Below, piece after piece: positions 10,011 through 22,010 of a stretch of DNA of 64,000 nt (positions are counted from its first letter, which is position 1; each line of letters starts with the position of its first letter). The position numbers were made by a program, and so were the translations under genes. Where the stretch lies: the NCBI RefSeq assembly GCF_051020955.1, contig NW_027476164.1, positions 558,001-622,000 of the forward strand, read 5' to 3'. Source of the stretch: Megalopta genalis (lineage: Eukaryota > Arthropoda > Insecta > Hymenoptera > Halictidae). The notes beneath the pieces were generated by a model, which ran no database searches, was not told the origin of the DNA, and saw only the letters and a program-made list of their open reading frames with translations.

Positions 10011-11342
10011 ATGACGACTGCACAGCACAAGAGGCGATATAACGCACCGTTCACTCAGGCCGAGGGATATGTTTGCGAGTCAACATATAAGACTTATGCC
10101 GGACTTCGCCAACATCGGCGAAGGATCCATATTAATAAGTATAATGCCGCGGATCTCGACCTCCGGAACAAACGATTAGCCTCATCAAGGGCCCAATACA
10201 CCGATCATGAGATAAAAACAATAGCACTCGATGAAGTAGAAATAATCAGAAAATCAAAACTATTAGGCAAAGATATCATAACAATTTTAGCAGAGAATTC
10301 CGTCCGTCCCTTCGAGGGAACCAAAAAACTCAGGCAAAAAAGGAAAATGCAAGAAATACTACACCGATGTCCTTGATGAGGTTGGCCCGCCGAGTATTCG
10401 AGACATCTGCCCGCTGTCACCACGGGTACTACTCACGAGATACGATGACTCTCACATACGCAGGAACATTGATGCCCAGGAACCAACACCTACTCCGATT
10501 ACCACTGGTGGTGCACTCCTGCCTCATGACATACGTGGTATTTTGGAAAAGCTAAAAAATAGTACGTGCAATCATATGACGGAGATCATCGATAGCATAT
10601 TGTCCAATACACCACATGACGAAATAATGCTATCTCTAGATCAGTATATACGTGACCTACCTTCCTTCTCCGCACACAGAGAACAATGGAAAAAATCGAA
10701 GAATATTACACTAAATTATTTGATCATAAAGACATCGGATGGAAACCACGAAAGCGTAAGACAGAAAACAACAATAACACTAATCTGTCATACCTCATAT
10801 CGCCAACTGAAATTTATGAGCACCTCATCAAATTGAGGCAATCCGTCCCTGGAGTTGACAGAATTAATAGATATATCCTCCGACAAATGCCACGTGGAGA
10901 ACTGTGTGCATTGCTAAATTATATTATAAAATAAATTAATTAATAAAAAATTAATTAAATTAAATTATTATATTAAATGGGGATTAAAAATGTTACCTCC
11001 GATACTAAGGTCGAACAGAACCACATTACTGCCGAAGGCCAGCGACTTGTTAGATCCAAAGCAATGGGGTCCCATAACCATCTCGAACCTGCCTTTACGC
11101 ATACTTAATAAAATCATTGTAGCTCGCTTTGAGAATGGGATACGTATGTTCCACACACAAAGAGGTTTCACAAGAACAGATGGTATAATGGCAAACAGTA
11201 CGATCCTCCAAATCATAACTAAAATGAACCGTGAAAAAGCAAAACTATTCACCATACTATCAATAGACTTAGCCAAAGCATTTGACTCCGTTAATATAGT
11301 ATCAATAATTGACGCATTAATCGAAAAAAAACATAGACACAC
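10011..11342 (+). pseudogene. R2-like LINE (copy 2), N-terminal finger and first half of RT
   Basis: The 10011-10376 frame has a zinc-finger-like segment, YVCESTYKTYAGLRQHRRRIH, in which the two His remain and the second Cys seems lost. A basic region follows. Later frames (10543-10836, 10686-10934) hold the pre-RT linker with VPGVDRINRYIL. The 10990-11364 frame holds the RT: LLDPKQWGPITISNLPLRIL and the first catalytic Asp block SIDLAKAFDSVNI (about 11262-11300). Fingers at the N terminus followed by RT fit the R2/R2-like single-ORF plan. Frameshifts break it at about 10376, 10840 and 10930, and AT-rich sequence fills 10930-10985. An LTR cuts the RT at 11343. Confidence 0.75.
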
Positions 11343-11851
11343 TGTTGCGCACGGCGCAAAATAACCGCCGGTAGTACACTTGACACGGAATGAAAGTAAT
11401 CCGATGTCGGTTGATAATTTATTCGGACTCCCACAGTCCACGTAAATTAGTGTATTCAGTTGAAGCACAGCTTCGATCAATGTATAAAAGTGAAGCACGG
11501 CTTTGCACAGTGTATGGGCGCAAGGGCGCAGAATAAAACTCGTAATTGCCACCTCGCAGGGAATCGTTAACAATACCAAATTCTTCGTTATTAATTATGC
11601 GGCAGTATATACAGACACCTGGCCGATGTTCAAGGGGAATCATCGTCAGGTGTCAAAGGCCGGTCATTGCCTTGGTAAGGCAAAAACGCCGCGTTTACCT
11701 TACAGCCGAGGCGAGCGTTTGACGGTCGGCCAACGTACGTCGATCGTGTTATTGTCTTGTCGCTTCGCCGTTTATTCGACAAAAACGGTGAAACCGCGTA
11801 CACCGAATGTCGAACGTACGTTGATCCGCGGGCCACGATCCGGCCGGAACA
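11343..11851 (+). mobile_element. Solo LTR with 5-bp target-site duplication CACAC, inside R2-like RT
   Basis: The 509-bp insert begins TGTTGCG and ends GGAACA. CACAC lies directly before (11338-11342) and after (11852-11856). A TATA box (gtataaaag, about 11482) and AATAAA (about 11532) are in the right order for a + strand LTR. The RT motifs before and after belong to the two halves of one reverse transcriptase, which confirms that this stretch is an insertion. The flanking dinucleotide repeat (acac) leaves a one- or two-base uncertainty in the borders. Confidence 0.75.
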
Positions 11852-12528
11852 CACACATACAATTGAGTATTTAAATTATACTACCGTACTTGAATGCCAT
11901 GGATCCCGGTCTAAACCCATAAACATAAAACGCGGTGTGAAAAAGAACGACCTCATGTCCGGCTTTCTGTTCAACCTGGTGTTGGATCAACTTCTAACCC
12001 AACTAAATAAATGCGAAGGTGTTGATGTGGGATGCGTCAGGATACGAGCGTTAGCATTTACTGACGATATTGTCATGGTGGCCCTCACCCCGAGTGCAGT
12101 TCTTTTGCAGACATGGATTGGAAGTGAATCCATCTAAATGTGCTGTTTTCCAGAACTCTCTCGGGCACATATATAAATACTGTGGTGCCATCTTGCCGTC
12201 TCTATCTAAACTCGAAGGCATGTTAAGAAGCTCAAAACCAGTCCACTAAAACCATGACAAAAAATGAACGTGCTACAGCGATACCCCGCCTACACCATAG
12301 CTTGCAAACCATGGACATAAACAAAAAAAGAAATAAAGTTTGTTAAAACTATACTATATCAACCGATCACCACACCAACTCCGTATATACATGCTCCACT
12401 GAGTAATGGTGGATTGGGAATTCCATCTATTACTACGCATATCGCCGCAGTATATTTGCTACGTTTAGAACGACTAATGGCCCGTGGTGACGACGAGATA
12501 CGATGCGTCTTGGAATCTCGAGCACAAT
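11852..12528 (+). pseudogene. R2-like LINE (copy 2), second half of RT
   Basis: The frame to 12137 continues the RT with INIKRGVKKNDLMSGFLFNL (about 11925-11985) and the catalytic block ALAFTDDIVMVAL (about 12050-12090). There FTDD stands where FADD or YADD is usual. Beyond 12137 the thumb region is scattered over frames with stops. At about 12529 a second LTR-like insertion begins. The copy is clearly dead. Confidence 0.75.
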
Positions 12529-13066
12529 AGGAACGTCAGTCCTCGTGCAAACGGCCAGCGTAATTTATGACTCTCCTTCGAAGAAGCTATTTTTGAGATG
12601 ACAAGTCCCAAACCTTGACAGCACATGTTTGCAATAGCGCTTTTTAAGAAATACCTCAATAGCTAAAGAGACCGTCATAAATTAGGAGAGTTTCCGAAGG
12701 GTACTCGAAGCGGACCCAGCGACCCAAAGGCCATGTGGTCTGACGCGGGTGACCCGAAGGATAAGTTCCACACGTTGTCACGTACAACTCAATATCCCCT
12801 CCGATTACCACGCCGTCCCGAAAATACGCAAAGGGCGTAAGGGGCAGGCGGTAAAAAGGACAAAATGAGCAACGCTGATTGGAAAGGCCCAACGCGTGGG
12901 GTTAACCAATCAGGGTGGTTCAAGAATTTTATCAGGGCAAATGGCGAAAGGAAAAAGCAGACTCAGTCACTGCATCGCGACTAGTCAAAAGACAAAGTTC
13001 GCGGACAAGATGAAGAAGTTTTTCCACCGCACACGAGTGTACTAGTAATTCCGAACCATCCTACCC
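12529..13066 (+). mobile_element. LTR copy of family L1, 5'-truncated, inside R2-like copy 2
   Basis: From cctcgtgcaaacggc onward this follows the solo LTR at 398-968 for about 530 bp. Shared blocks include gaagaagctatttttgag, aaagagaccgtcat and the CCAAT-containing aaccaatcagggt. It lacks the first 40 or so bases of the other copy. Its 3' end (cctaccc) matches that copy, which helps to place the end of the family. The two copies are moderately diverged. No clear target-site duplication could be read. Confidence 0.65.
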
Positions 13067-13826
13067 AAAGTGCCACCATCCAAGCAGCTAATGCGTAAAT
13101 ACTGATCGGATCAACTTCACCGTTCCGCGTTAGGCTCTGGCCTTGCTCTGACGATCCCCGGTATATCATCATGGATATACAATCCACCTAAATTCTGGAA
13201 TGGTCGCGATTACATCGGCGTAATCAACCTAAGAATTGGACTCCTCCCAACCAAAGGAGCTCCATATATGAATGATACGGATTGTCGCAATTCATCCTGC
13301 GCTGGGACGCGTGAATCCCTGTAGCATGTATTACAACGATATCCGATTACACACCACATATGCATCAATAGGCATGACAATATAAATAAAACAGCAAAAG
13401 CAGCACTCGAAAAAAACAGATATTAGGATAGAACAAACACCCCGATTTACCATAAAAGAAAATAGATATGTTCCGCACATAGTAGCAATAGATAAAGATA
13501 CCGCATACATAGTCGTGACTACAGTTGCTTATGAAACCAAACAAACATCTATGATTAATGTGTATAATATTAAGAAGGATAAATACAATACACCTGACTT
13601 GATCGTGAAGATTGAAGACACATATCGCGTACCACAGGTCAAAGTAATGCCGCTTGTGCTTCGTGCTCGCGGATGCTGGCTCGATTCCAACGACAAGAGA
13701 GTTAAAAAATTTGGTTTGTCACACAAGCTAAAACAGATAATTAGCACAACTGCCATACAGTGGGGAGTATCTAACCACCGGTATTTTATGAGCGCCGTGT
13801 GGAGACGGCCGCGGCAAAACATCTAG
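13067..13826 (+). pseudogene. R2-like LINE (copy 2), endonuclease C terminus
   Basis: A degraded restriction-like endonuclease region. The zinc-binding pattern is present as CRNSSC with a downstream His-rich part (about 13276-13370), interrupted by a stop. The last frame, 13515-13826, holds the conserved C-terminal tail, with YRVPQVKVMPLVLRARGCW and NHRYFMSAVW. Compared with copy 1 it extends further to the C terminus and is a more divergent subfamily. The stretch after 13826 would be its 3' UTR. Confidence 0.65.
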
Positions 13827-14910
13827 TGCAACTACCCAGATCCGTCTTGCATTTACTCGCGCAACCAAAATTAAGATATTATATACAAATACTCAATGTT
13901 TGCTTCATCTTTTTTCCTTTTGTACTATAATCTAATCTAATTTAATTTATATTGTACTCTCATTATGCCCGTTCCATTTTTTAAATAAATTGATCTTTTC
14001 TTTTATGTTACTGACTACTTCATTCTACTTTGAATAGCGTTGATCCATTCATATTAATGGTAACCTATCAGATAAATACACTGGAAATATTGTTACGAGC
14101 TACAACTCGTTATACAACTGTTATAACCGGTCGCGGCTCGGACTAGTACTAGTCCTTGCCCGAGGTAAAGCGGCCGATTCTGATGAGAGAGTCATGGTTA
14201 GCATGCAGCGATCTCTTCGTGGTTTCCGCTATGAGTACCTCCCATTCTGGGGGAGGGGCTTATGCTGCCTCTGTGAACTAGGACTGGGACAATCGCCTGC
14301 AAGGTGAATCGGATGCCCTGTTGGGTGGTGATGCAAGGTTCTCGGACCAACGTCGCCGTTCGGCAGGGTTGAAGAGGAACTGAATATCAGCAGTTGTTTG
14401 AGGGTTGGCGACCTCACCTCCCAGAGCCAGGGCAGAGAAGCTATCGTATTGTCTGGGTGTGGTACGTAGTGCCCAGACGCTAAATCGCAGTATTTTGAAA
14501 GAAAGGGGGGAATTTAAAAACCTTAGTACTTAGTGCTCCTTTATTACTTTTACGAAGTTATTTACCATCGAGAATTGGATGTAGATGGTGCCAGACAATA
14601 CGGGGGCTCCTCTGCTCTCGGACCGGGTATGACGATTGGGCTATGAACTAGGAAATGATTAGGAACAAATGGATTCGACGAATAGGGACAACACAAACAT
14701 TCAGTCAATAATGTTAGGTGATAAAGAATTAGAAGCCTCGGACGAAGAGGTCCCCAGCCCTGGGGACAAACAGCCAAATGCAGAGATACATCAGTTTCTC
14801 ACAACCAAAACGGTGAAGCAGATAAGTGACAAAGGAGGCTTCTGCCTGCTCGGAGGTTAGAGGTGGTCGGCGAGGAGCCGGACTCCAGTTCGTCGTCCAG
14901 CGATTCAAAT
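13827..14910. other. Non-coding stretch, possible R2-like 3' UTR then unassigned DNA
   Basis: AT-rich to about 14090, then GC-richer. A perfect 7-bp inverted repeat (gtctggg with cccagac, about 14450-14480) could form a hairpin. The only open frame, 14669-14860, is acidic and low-complexity and matches nothing I know. No reliable gene seen. Confidence 0.3.
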
Positions 14911-15330
14911 ACAGGGTGTCCCAAAAATGTCTCGCAATACGGAAATATGGGGTTGCTGCTTTGTTTGCGAGTAATCTGCGGCTTTGTTTGCGAGTTATTA
15001 TCGAAAAACACTGACCAATGAGAGATGACGGCGCGAAATTCGAGAGACCGCAGCTCGAGGCTTTGACAGAAGCCGGATGGACTCGAGCCGCGTTTAAAGT
15101 ATTGAACAAGTCATGAAGCATGAACTTTCCGGATTTTTTGTTTACTACGTAAAAGTGATATTTTTAAGAAAAACGCTATTCACCTCTAGTTTAGAACGTC
15201 TGAGGAATATTTACTAATTTTTCGGACCCGAAATAATATGTAGTTTAACCGTGACAACCGTTTTAATTTTCTGATGTCCTGGTGTTCCGTTCACGCACGA
15301 AAATGTATCCAGGAGGATAGTGCATTGACC
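14911..15330 (+). repeat. Dispersed repeat REP-A, copy 1
   Basis: Starts acagggtgtcccaaaaatg, a terminus style common at ends of insect repeats. It shares long blocks with 25238-25852, 51213-51689 and 51690-52186: a gcgagttatt-type block, tgaccaatgagag, gacggcgcg, ttttcttaaaaatatcac in reverse, cggacccgaaataat. It extends through ggaggatagtgcattgacc, also present at 51667-51686. No coding capacity is visible; its class is unknown, probably a non-autonomous DNA element or LTR derivative. Confidence 0.65.
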
Positions 15331-16929
15331 TTGTACAATGTATAAAGAACTACACAGCTAATATGTATACGACGATGACGAACAGAAGGATGTTTCCATC
15401 GTTCACTTTGACTGCATTATCACTAAACACTGATCAATAATAATTACAGACGAACTTTCCTGGGTTAATATGTATGACCCTGAAAAGAGCCGTTTTTTGT
15501 ATGCGACGCGTTCCAAGTTCCCACCGTTAAGAACACGTACCGCGTTAACGGAGCGTACTGCAAAAGACTGGCGCGATGGCCGACAATGGTCGCGTTCGAT
15601 GGGAAAGAGTTGAAATTCGTTCGTAGGAAAACGAAACACTGTCGGCCATCGTGTCAGACTCACACACACACACACACACCTCACACACGGGCCAACCAAC
15701 CCGGTAACGACCTGGATCATAACCCACCAAAACATCGAAGTTCCGAGAAACGTGCATATTTTTATGTCCTGCAAGGAAGGGCTCCATGAAGCGTGGGTGG
15801 TGTGGAGGCGCTCTGAGAGGATGTCAGTGACTCTCCCGGTCGCCAAGAGCAACCGAAATTGGGAAAAGACAGATTCGGCCTCGGGTCACAGGCCTTCCGC
15901 GAAACGGTTCCTGCAGAAATTGTATACCGTGCGATTAGGCAGACCAATTGGCTTAAGACCCATTAGCGAGTAGATTGGGGAAGTTACGAAGGATCGGTAA
16001 CCTTCTCAAACAGTTTGAGAATGAGAGAGAGAAAAAGAGAGAGGAAGAAGGAGAGACGAGAATTGCAACTGGAGGCGATAAGTCATATTCAGTAATCCTT
16101 CGCGATCTTCGAGAGGTGATTTGGAAGTAGACGTGGGAAACGGATTAAATTTCGAAAACATGACATAACCTTGGACTTTCGCGCACGTGGAGGCGCGTCT
16201 TGCCCCCACGCTACCGTCTGTTCCCGTGGGGAACGTTTGACTGGATTTCGCGTTGTTTCTGTCGCGCCCGGAAGATTTCCTCGAACTCTTTGCGTTGCAA
16301 GAAGTACTACGACGAATCGGGGATTCTCGAACGTTTCGCGACCTGGGGTAGAAGTTCAAATTCAATAATTACGAAGATTTCGGAAATCTTCGCAGTGTCG
16401 GCGTAGGCGATTTGACATCCCGTCGGCTGTTAACGTGCTCTTGTCCACTTTGCGTTATCGCGAGCGGACTCGTCAATCAAGCTGTAATAGCGTCCAACAC
16501 CTGCATTTTATAGCGACTATCGTCTGGGTGTCAAATTCTCTACCGGAGTACTATACCATCGCGAAAATCGAATTACATCTGCGCGCCGCGGCCGAACAGT
16601 TTTCGCAGAAAACTGTAAAAAGCGCGGGCTCTCGGGTGCATCCACGAGGCAGCCCATTTTCTATTACTGACCAGATTAAAGATTAATTCAGAGCCAATTC
16701 TCTCCACTATTCCCATGATCGAACTCTTGAATCCTTGTCGCGTCAATCTATCTCGCGTGGGCCAGATTCTTTGTATGTATTATTCATATTGACAAGTTAA
16801 AATATTACGATTAACTAAATTATACAAATGGTAAATAAATAAAAATCACAACATGACCTAAACCTTCGTTTTCGGAATTCAACCGTAGGATGTCTATTTC
16901 TTCACGCAGAACAGAGAATCACGAGTAAA
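15331..16929. other. Unassigned DNA with a short (CA)n and a GA-rich stretch
   Basis: A (CA)n microsatellite lies at about 15659-15679 and a GA-rich stretch at 16017-16060. Several overlapping open frames of 60-150 codons occur on both strands (for example 15403-15852 on -), but none shows a domain, a repeated copy or splice context. I see no gene here that I can support. Confidence 0.35.
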
Positions 16930-17313
16930 TTGACCAATACGTTCGCGATTGATTAATAATATGCAATTGAGTGACCATAGAAACACCCGAAGTAACAGGC
17001 ACACTCGCAATATTTACACTATTAACATTATTTACATGAATGTTCGTATTATTTACACACGCTTCCGAGTGATAGCACTTGGTACTATAGCACTCGATCC
17101 GTGTCATCCTCTGTTCCATGTGAGCCTCTCGTTCGGACGCAGTAACCTGTTACCGTTCCTTGCGCTGCAGCCTGTCCCCTTCCAGTCGCGCCTCGAACTG
17201 TATCTGCTGCTCCTGAAATTGCTCGCAAATTACCTGTCGGAGGTTTGCAAAAAGTATCTCCGATTCTGGTGACACATTTCCGATAGATTCTTCGATACCA
17301 CACGAGCTCCTAA
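16930..17313 (-). pseudogene. 5' internal part of a truncated LTR retrotransposon (gag start-like)
   Basis: On the - strand, directly downstream of the LTR end at 17314, an open stretch reads through FANLRQVICEQFQEQQIQFE, a glutamate/glutamine-rich helical segment like the N-terminal part of some gypsy gag proteins. A stop after QRKER (about 17150) interrupts it. The sequence just inside the LTR (about 17290-17313) sits where a primer-binding site belongs. No protease or RT follows, so the rest of the element is gone. The family name is inference from position and composition only. Confidence 0.4.
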
Positions 17314-17526
17314 TGTTGCGAATTTTCTTAAGTATCTGTACAAGACGTAGAGGCATTTTATTTACAGTAACACAGTGTAACAACACAACATAATTATACA
17401 ACAGCTGCTCAAACGTCGGTAACTTGATCGCGTGACAAGCCTTAACTTCAATTTTTCCTTTGTGGGTTGTCCATCAGAGGACAGTGTCATATTACAGCGA
17501 TTTAATTTGAACAAGTCGCCGTAACA
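17314..17526 (-). mobile_element. LTR (family L3) of a truncated element
   Basis: On the - strand it begins TGTTACGGCGACTTGTTC and ends TTCGCAACA. It matches the solo LTR at 31889-32152 in both terminal blocks (TGTTACGG start, gtaaataaaatgcc block near the end). It is 213 bp against 264 bp in that copy. The internal sequence continues to its left on the - strand, so this is the 5' LTR of a fragment. Confidence 0.6.
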
Positions 17527-18360
17527 ATATTATAAAAATCTTTATAGATTGTAACACCGTTTCAATACAACGAAACAAACATTATTCTAGTACAACATAC
17601 AAAAGTAGAAAAATAAACTAGACTAAACGCTTTGATATGAACGAAAAGGAGTACACTATTGGTCTAACTTGAATTAAATACCCGCGATTTGGTTGCGTGC
17701 CGCTGCTCGAGTTTTCTCGATTTGCAATGTAACTAGACGAGTATCACGCGATCGCTAATTAGGAGTGGAAGGCGGGATAGCTTATTGTTCTCCTAGAGAT
17801 CGTCGTCCTAACAAGGATACGCCGTACCTGCGTTTTCTCCAAGCGTCTCCTCCGCACCTTCTCCCCTGGCGACATACCCTCCAAGTACGTGGAGTATAAC
17901 CTGACCAGCTAGTCTCCACTAAAAGAATCTGGGTCGGAAGAACGCCTAATACGTGCCGATTGTGGACTAGTGGCAGTAACCTTGGATTGGCCACGCGGAC
18001 TGTGTTCGATAAATCGGAGGAGCGATAAAGCACACCTTCATCCGAGCAACTCGATCGTGCCATGAGATCTAAAGCCCGCGCGGAATCAGAATAATCTGGA
18101 ACCAGGAAAGGAGTGGCGGCGCAGTGCCCTTCCGGATCCGGTTATGCAAATAGCATCTTGCTGTTGGGCTCCCGGCGAAACGCTGACGAGCGGCTGTCGT
18201 GCTCGTTTCCTTGATTTCAAAGTACGAACCATAGGGAGGCATCGCGGTATTTCGGCACTGCGGCATACTCGGCACTGATTGGCGCGCTCGATGGTACGAC
18301 TCTCGCGTACGCGAGTTTTTTTCTCGGCACAAAAGTCACGTACGCCGTTGCGCGTACTGC
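17527..18360. other. Unassigned DNA; - strand ORF 17782-18063 unrecognised
   Basis: The 93-codon - strand ORF (start ATG at 18061-18063) is Arg/Gly/Leu-rich and ends LLGRRSLGEQ. I recognise no domain and there is no second copy in the window. A second - strand frame at 18069-18332 is equally featureless. Either could be a relic. Nothing else is supported. Confidence 0.25.
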
Positions 18361-18363
18361 TGC

Positions 18364-18558
18364 TATATTCTTCTCATTACAAGATCAATATACATCAAAT
18401 AAAAGTCCTAACATAATCTCTCTACGACGATTTTTTGGAGATAAATATGTTTATGATCACTTACAGGATACAACTGAGTTTATCACATCTCTTTGTGATC
18501 ATGAAGTTATTAAAAATGTAGTACAACACAAAATAACAACTATAAATAGCTACTAAAT
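18364..18558 (+). other. Open coding-like segment without start codon, unrecognised
   Basis: About 64 codons are open without a Met start, reading through SLRRFFGDKYVYDHLQDTTE and TSLCDHEVIKNV. A second open piece at about 18555-18668 reads SFELQDIIKYNFTGWENVKD. The amino-acid composition is protein-like, which is unusual in such AT-rich DNA. This could be a processed pseudogene or relic of a host gene, but I cannot name it. Confidence 0.25.
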
Positions 18559-20360
18559 ACTACTGTCAGTGTCACCAACATAAAAAAATCATTTGAACTA
18601 CAAGATATAATAAAATACAATTTCACAGGATGGGAAAATGTGAAAGATCCATTGTGGCATTCCAAATAAAATGAAAACAGCCAATGTAACTGTATGCAAC
18701 AAAATTCTTATTGCAAAATTAACTTTGTTCAACTATAGTAGGAATGAAACAACAAAAATACAATATTTCAATATCAAAGCAGTACCCACTACTAAAATAC
18801 AAGCGAGAGATTAATTTTATAAACTTAAAACGGCGATTTTCTACTACGGTAAAAGTTTTGCTAAGGATCATTATACGAGCATGGTACGAGGTGAAGGCAC
18901 AACGTGAATATATAAGATGAAAAACGAGCATGGCAGCGAAATGCTAAAAATGTGTATATATTTTTCTGTGAAAGCTATTACTGCAATTTTGGTTGTACAG
19001 TTTAATAAAACCAAATTTAGGATCAGAAAGGCGGCTGCTTTCAGCACCATAAACGTTACACAGATGTCAAAAGTCATTGTTAAGTTCGCCTTATCTGATT
19101 GAAATCTGAATCGATTATGAATTGGATAGGAGGTGTGAAACTCAGTCGAATAAGAAAAGGTGGATCGAATACTACGAATTAGACCGCGGTCAATTAGGGC
19201 TAATTGCTCTTAAGTTTATTAAATAATAAACTACAATAAACTGATATCGGAGATCGCTGAATCTTACAATTCATTTATACATAGAATTCGTCCCGAGCGG
19301 AGCTCGAACGAAACGAACGAAGTGCGACAGAGACGCGTGGAAATCACGTCGTGGTATAACAAAGAAAATGAACTTGGTCAATCGCAGAAGCATCGCCGCA
19401 CGAGCGAGCGCGTGTGAAAACAAATACGAGACGCACGCTAGACGAAGGAAGCACGCCGCGGTGCTTTAACACACACTCTGAACTAAGAGACTGTTATGTA
19501 GATCCATCAAGATAAAAACTGACCAGTGATGGAGAACTATGTCAGTTAGGGAACGCGGTATTCGCTTAGACATGCGGTCTTACCGTCTATAGTCTATTTC
19601 AGCAAGTTCTGCGCGTTCTATCTTCGTTGTGTTCAAGCGTCGTTTTTTTGCACGCATTGTATGTATGAGAATTTGTAAGACTCAGCGGTCTCCGCTGTAT
19701 TCACATTCTTAAAGTAAACGTAAGGGCAAATCACCTAGCTTTCTGTTGGAACAATTGACCGCGGATTAATTCGTAGTACCTAATCCGCCCCTTTTTTTCG
19801 GTTCGGGTTTACACCGCCTACTCTGCTCGTAATCGAACTAAAGATGGATAGGATAGGGCTTACCTAACGTTTAATGGTCCTTCGAGTTAAAACACTACGT
19901 TTTATGCGTGCAATTTTGTGATCACTGAGTGCTTCAAATTCTCTTTGTCGTTCGGTCGTTGTGCCGTCCTTCGACTGTACATAAACTTGTGTATGTGCTT
20001 TGTCCATGCAACCGTCGTTCGTATTCAAGCTGATCTGTCTATGTATTGCGTTCAAGTTAACGTGCCTAGGGGAATATACGAATACAGACAGATTTTTCTT
20101 TCTGACAAATAACTCGAGCTCCTTGACATAACCTTCTAATTTTATTTATCCATTGTCGGCTAAATTGTTTTCTGTTTCATCTGCGCGTTATCATCGTACA
20201 GTGATGACTTCCATAAGCGTGGTCTCGTGAATTTTCTGAAAAACGTGAAAAAGAGGGCAGAGTAAACTTTCACTTTAGGGCAGCAGACGGTCGTTTCATA
20301 ATACGTCTTCCTTTCAATGTATCAGATCCAGATGACCGTCTGAGCAAAAAAATGGAGACG
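18559..20360. other. Mostly non-coding; may hold the 5' end of the BEL/Pao relic
   Basis: No domain recognised. A stretch starting tgttatgtagatcc near 19494 and followed by CT/GT-rich sequence could be an LTR of the BEL/Pao element downstream, but no terminal pair or duplication was found. The weak frames at 19864-20112 show no gag motif. Left unassigned. Confidence 0.25.
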
Positions 20361-22010
20361 AATCGCGATCTTCTGATGGCATCACCAAGCGTTTATCAAT
20401 GAGTACAGATCATTGAAACACATGTCCCAATTGAGCGGAACAACCGCAGGCCAGACATTTATTCCACATCAAGCCATTTTACTACTGGATAGCCTCACAA
20501 CAAAGATCCGTGTCGTTTTCAACGCTTGGGTTATGACGGCTTCCTGCATTTTACTTAATTCCTTGCTGCGTGCAGGACCTTCTTTGTACGATCATTTGTG
20601 CTGGTTGAGCTCATTGACAATCAGAGGAAAAACCTTAATACAAGCACAATGGCGTAAGAACATAAGCCGGGACTATGTAGTCTCCTAGCGCACCACTTTT
20701 CATGGGACGCCTACTGCGCCGATATGCTGAATGTTCGATCTTTTCTTATACCGAGGTGGTTTCGAAACTCATCCATTTCTGCGACGCTTCTTCGACGGTC
20801 TTCGCTGCAATAGTCTATGCACGGGTTGTCTCTGAAGACAATTCCGTATCAAATTTTTTTTGTAGCGAAGACATGAGTCGCGCTATTAAATACCCAATCT
20901 ATTCCGATCCTTGAGCTCTTCAGTAGCATCCTCCTTGTCGATCTATTGATGCACGTTTGCATATCTTTAGGACTCCCAGTTTCTCGAGTCACTTATTAGA
21001 CAGAGAGAGGAATCCCACTCATTTGGCTTTGCAAACATCAATCTGCGTGGAAAGTTGTAGCTAATCACGTATCGCGCATTCAGACTAGTCTACCGGAAGA
21101 AGTTTGGCACTACGTGAACACTAAGGGAAATCCTCCTGATCTCCCCTCCTGCGGAAATGGATACGACGAATTAATCTCGAGCACCATTTCAATGCACGAC
21201 CAGTTTGATTGACGCTGCCGAAGATTCATAGCCTATTAGGACCCCATCTCGGTCCAAGTGCGTGATGTTACCAATCACATGGCGGCGAAACGGGTGGCGT
21301 TCTCGTTGTTAACACGGTTTTCGTCTTGCACATGATTCATTCTGTGAGTTGTGGAGCGCGAATTATTCGATATTTGCAATTAGAATTCTTTAAAAAGGAA
21401 CTTGCAACATTGGAGCGAGGTAGCTCGTTTTCAAGGGAATCAGACATTTCGTTTTCGAACCCAAGGTATTCTCCGCGTGAGAGATCGCCTGCGCAACGCG
21501 AATAAACCGGACACCGCGAAATTTCCAATACCACTCCCATACCATCGTGTTTCGGAGTTTTTACTGTGCCAATGTCACGTTAACACTGTGCATGGTGATG
21601 TTCTCCTTATCCTTCGTACGGTCAAGCAAGCACCACTTATGCAGGGCACGACACCGTACAGGGTGAGGCCTAGTCGAGTCTTTTTTGCGATCGAGGTCGA
21701 TTACGTAGGTCTATATTTCGTCTGCGAAATACAACCTTCGTATGTCACTAGTGCTTTCTTGACCACGTTTGATCGCTTTCTTGTGCGACGCGAAATCTCG
21801 GTGCAGCAAATTTGCGGTGCTGAAAATTTAATAAAGCGTTTCAGTCGACGAAAATGCACGTCCGGTATGCCAATCTGCAAATGAGTTAGCATTCCGATCA
21901 TCCGATCGCACCACACTTTAACGGCATGCAGGAGGCGGGCGTGAAATCCGTCAAGCAATACCTCTGTCGTGTATTTGGCTTCTTTATGCCCATCGTCGAG
22001 GAAAAACAAA
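20361..22010 (+). pseudogene. BEL/Pao retrotransposon pol relic (RT, RNase H, integrase pieces)
   Basis: Pieces in order: an RT start resembling BEL/Pao (FIPHQAILLLDSLTTKIRVV then FNAWVMTASCILLNSLLRAG, 20413-20688); an RNase H-like FCDASSTVFAAIVYARV (about 20780-20830); an integrase N-terminal part (ILRVRDRLRNA, about 21460; HRVSEFLLCQCHVNTVHGD, about 21544); and an integrase C-terminal block, PIAPHFNGMQEAGVKSVKQY (about 21901-21960). The order and the PHF-G-EAGVKSVK block are diagnostic of BEL/Pao. It has many stops and frameshifts and is an old dead copy. It meets an opposite-strand gypsy relic near 22010-22200. Confidence 0.75.

Noticed and set aside
17782..18332. Two - strand ORFs as host genes
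   Set aside because: No domain, no splice context and no second copy; composition alone is insufficient. Kept only as an unassigned note.
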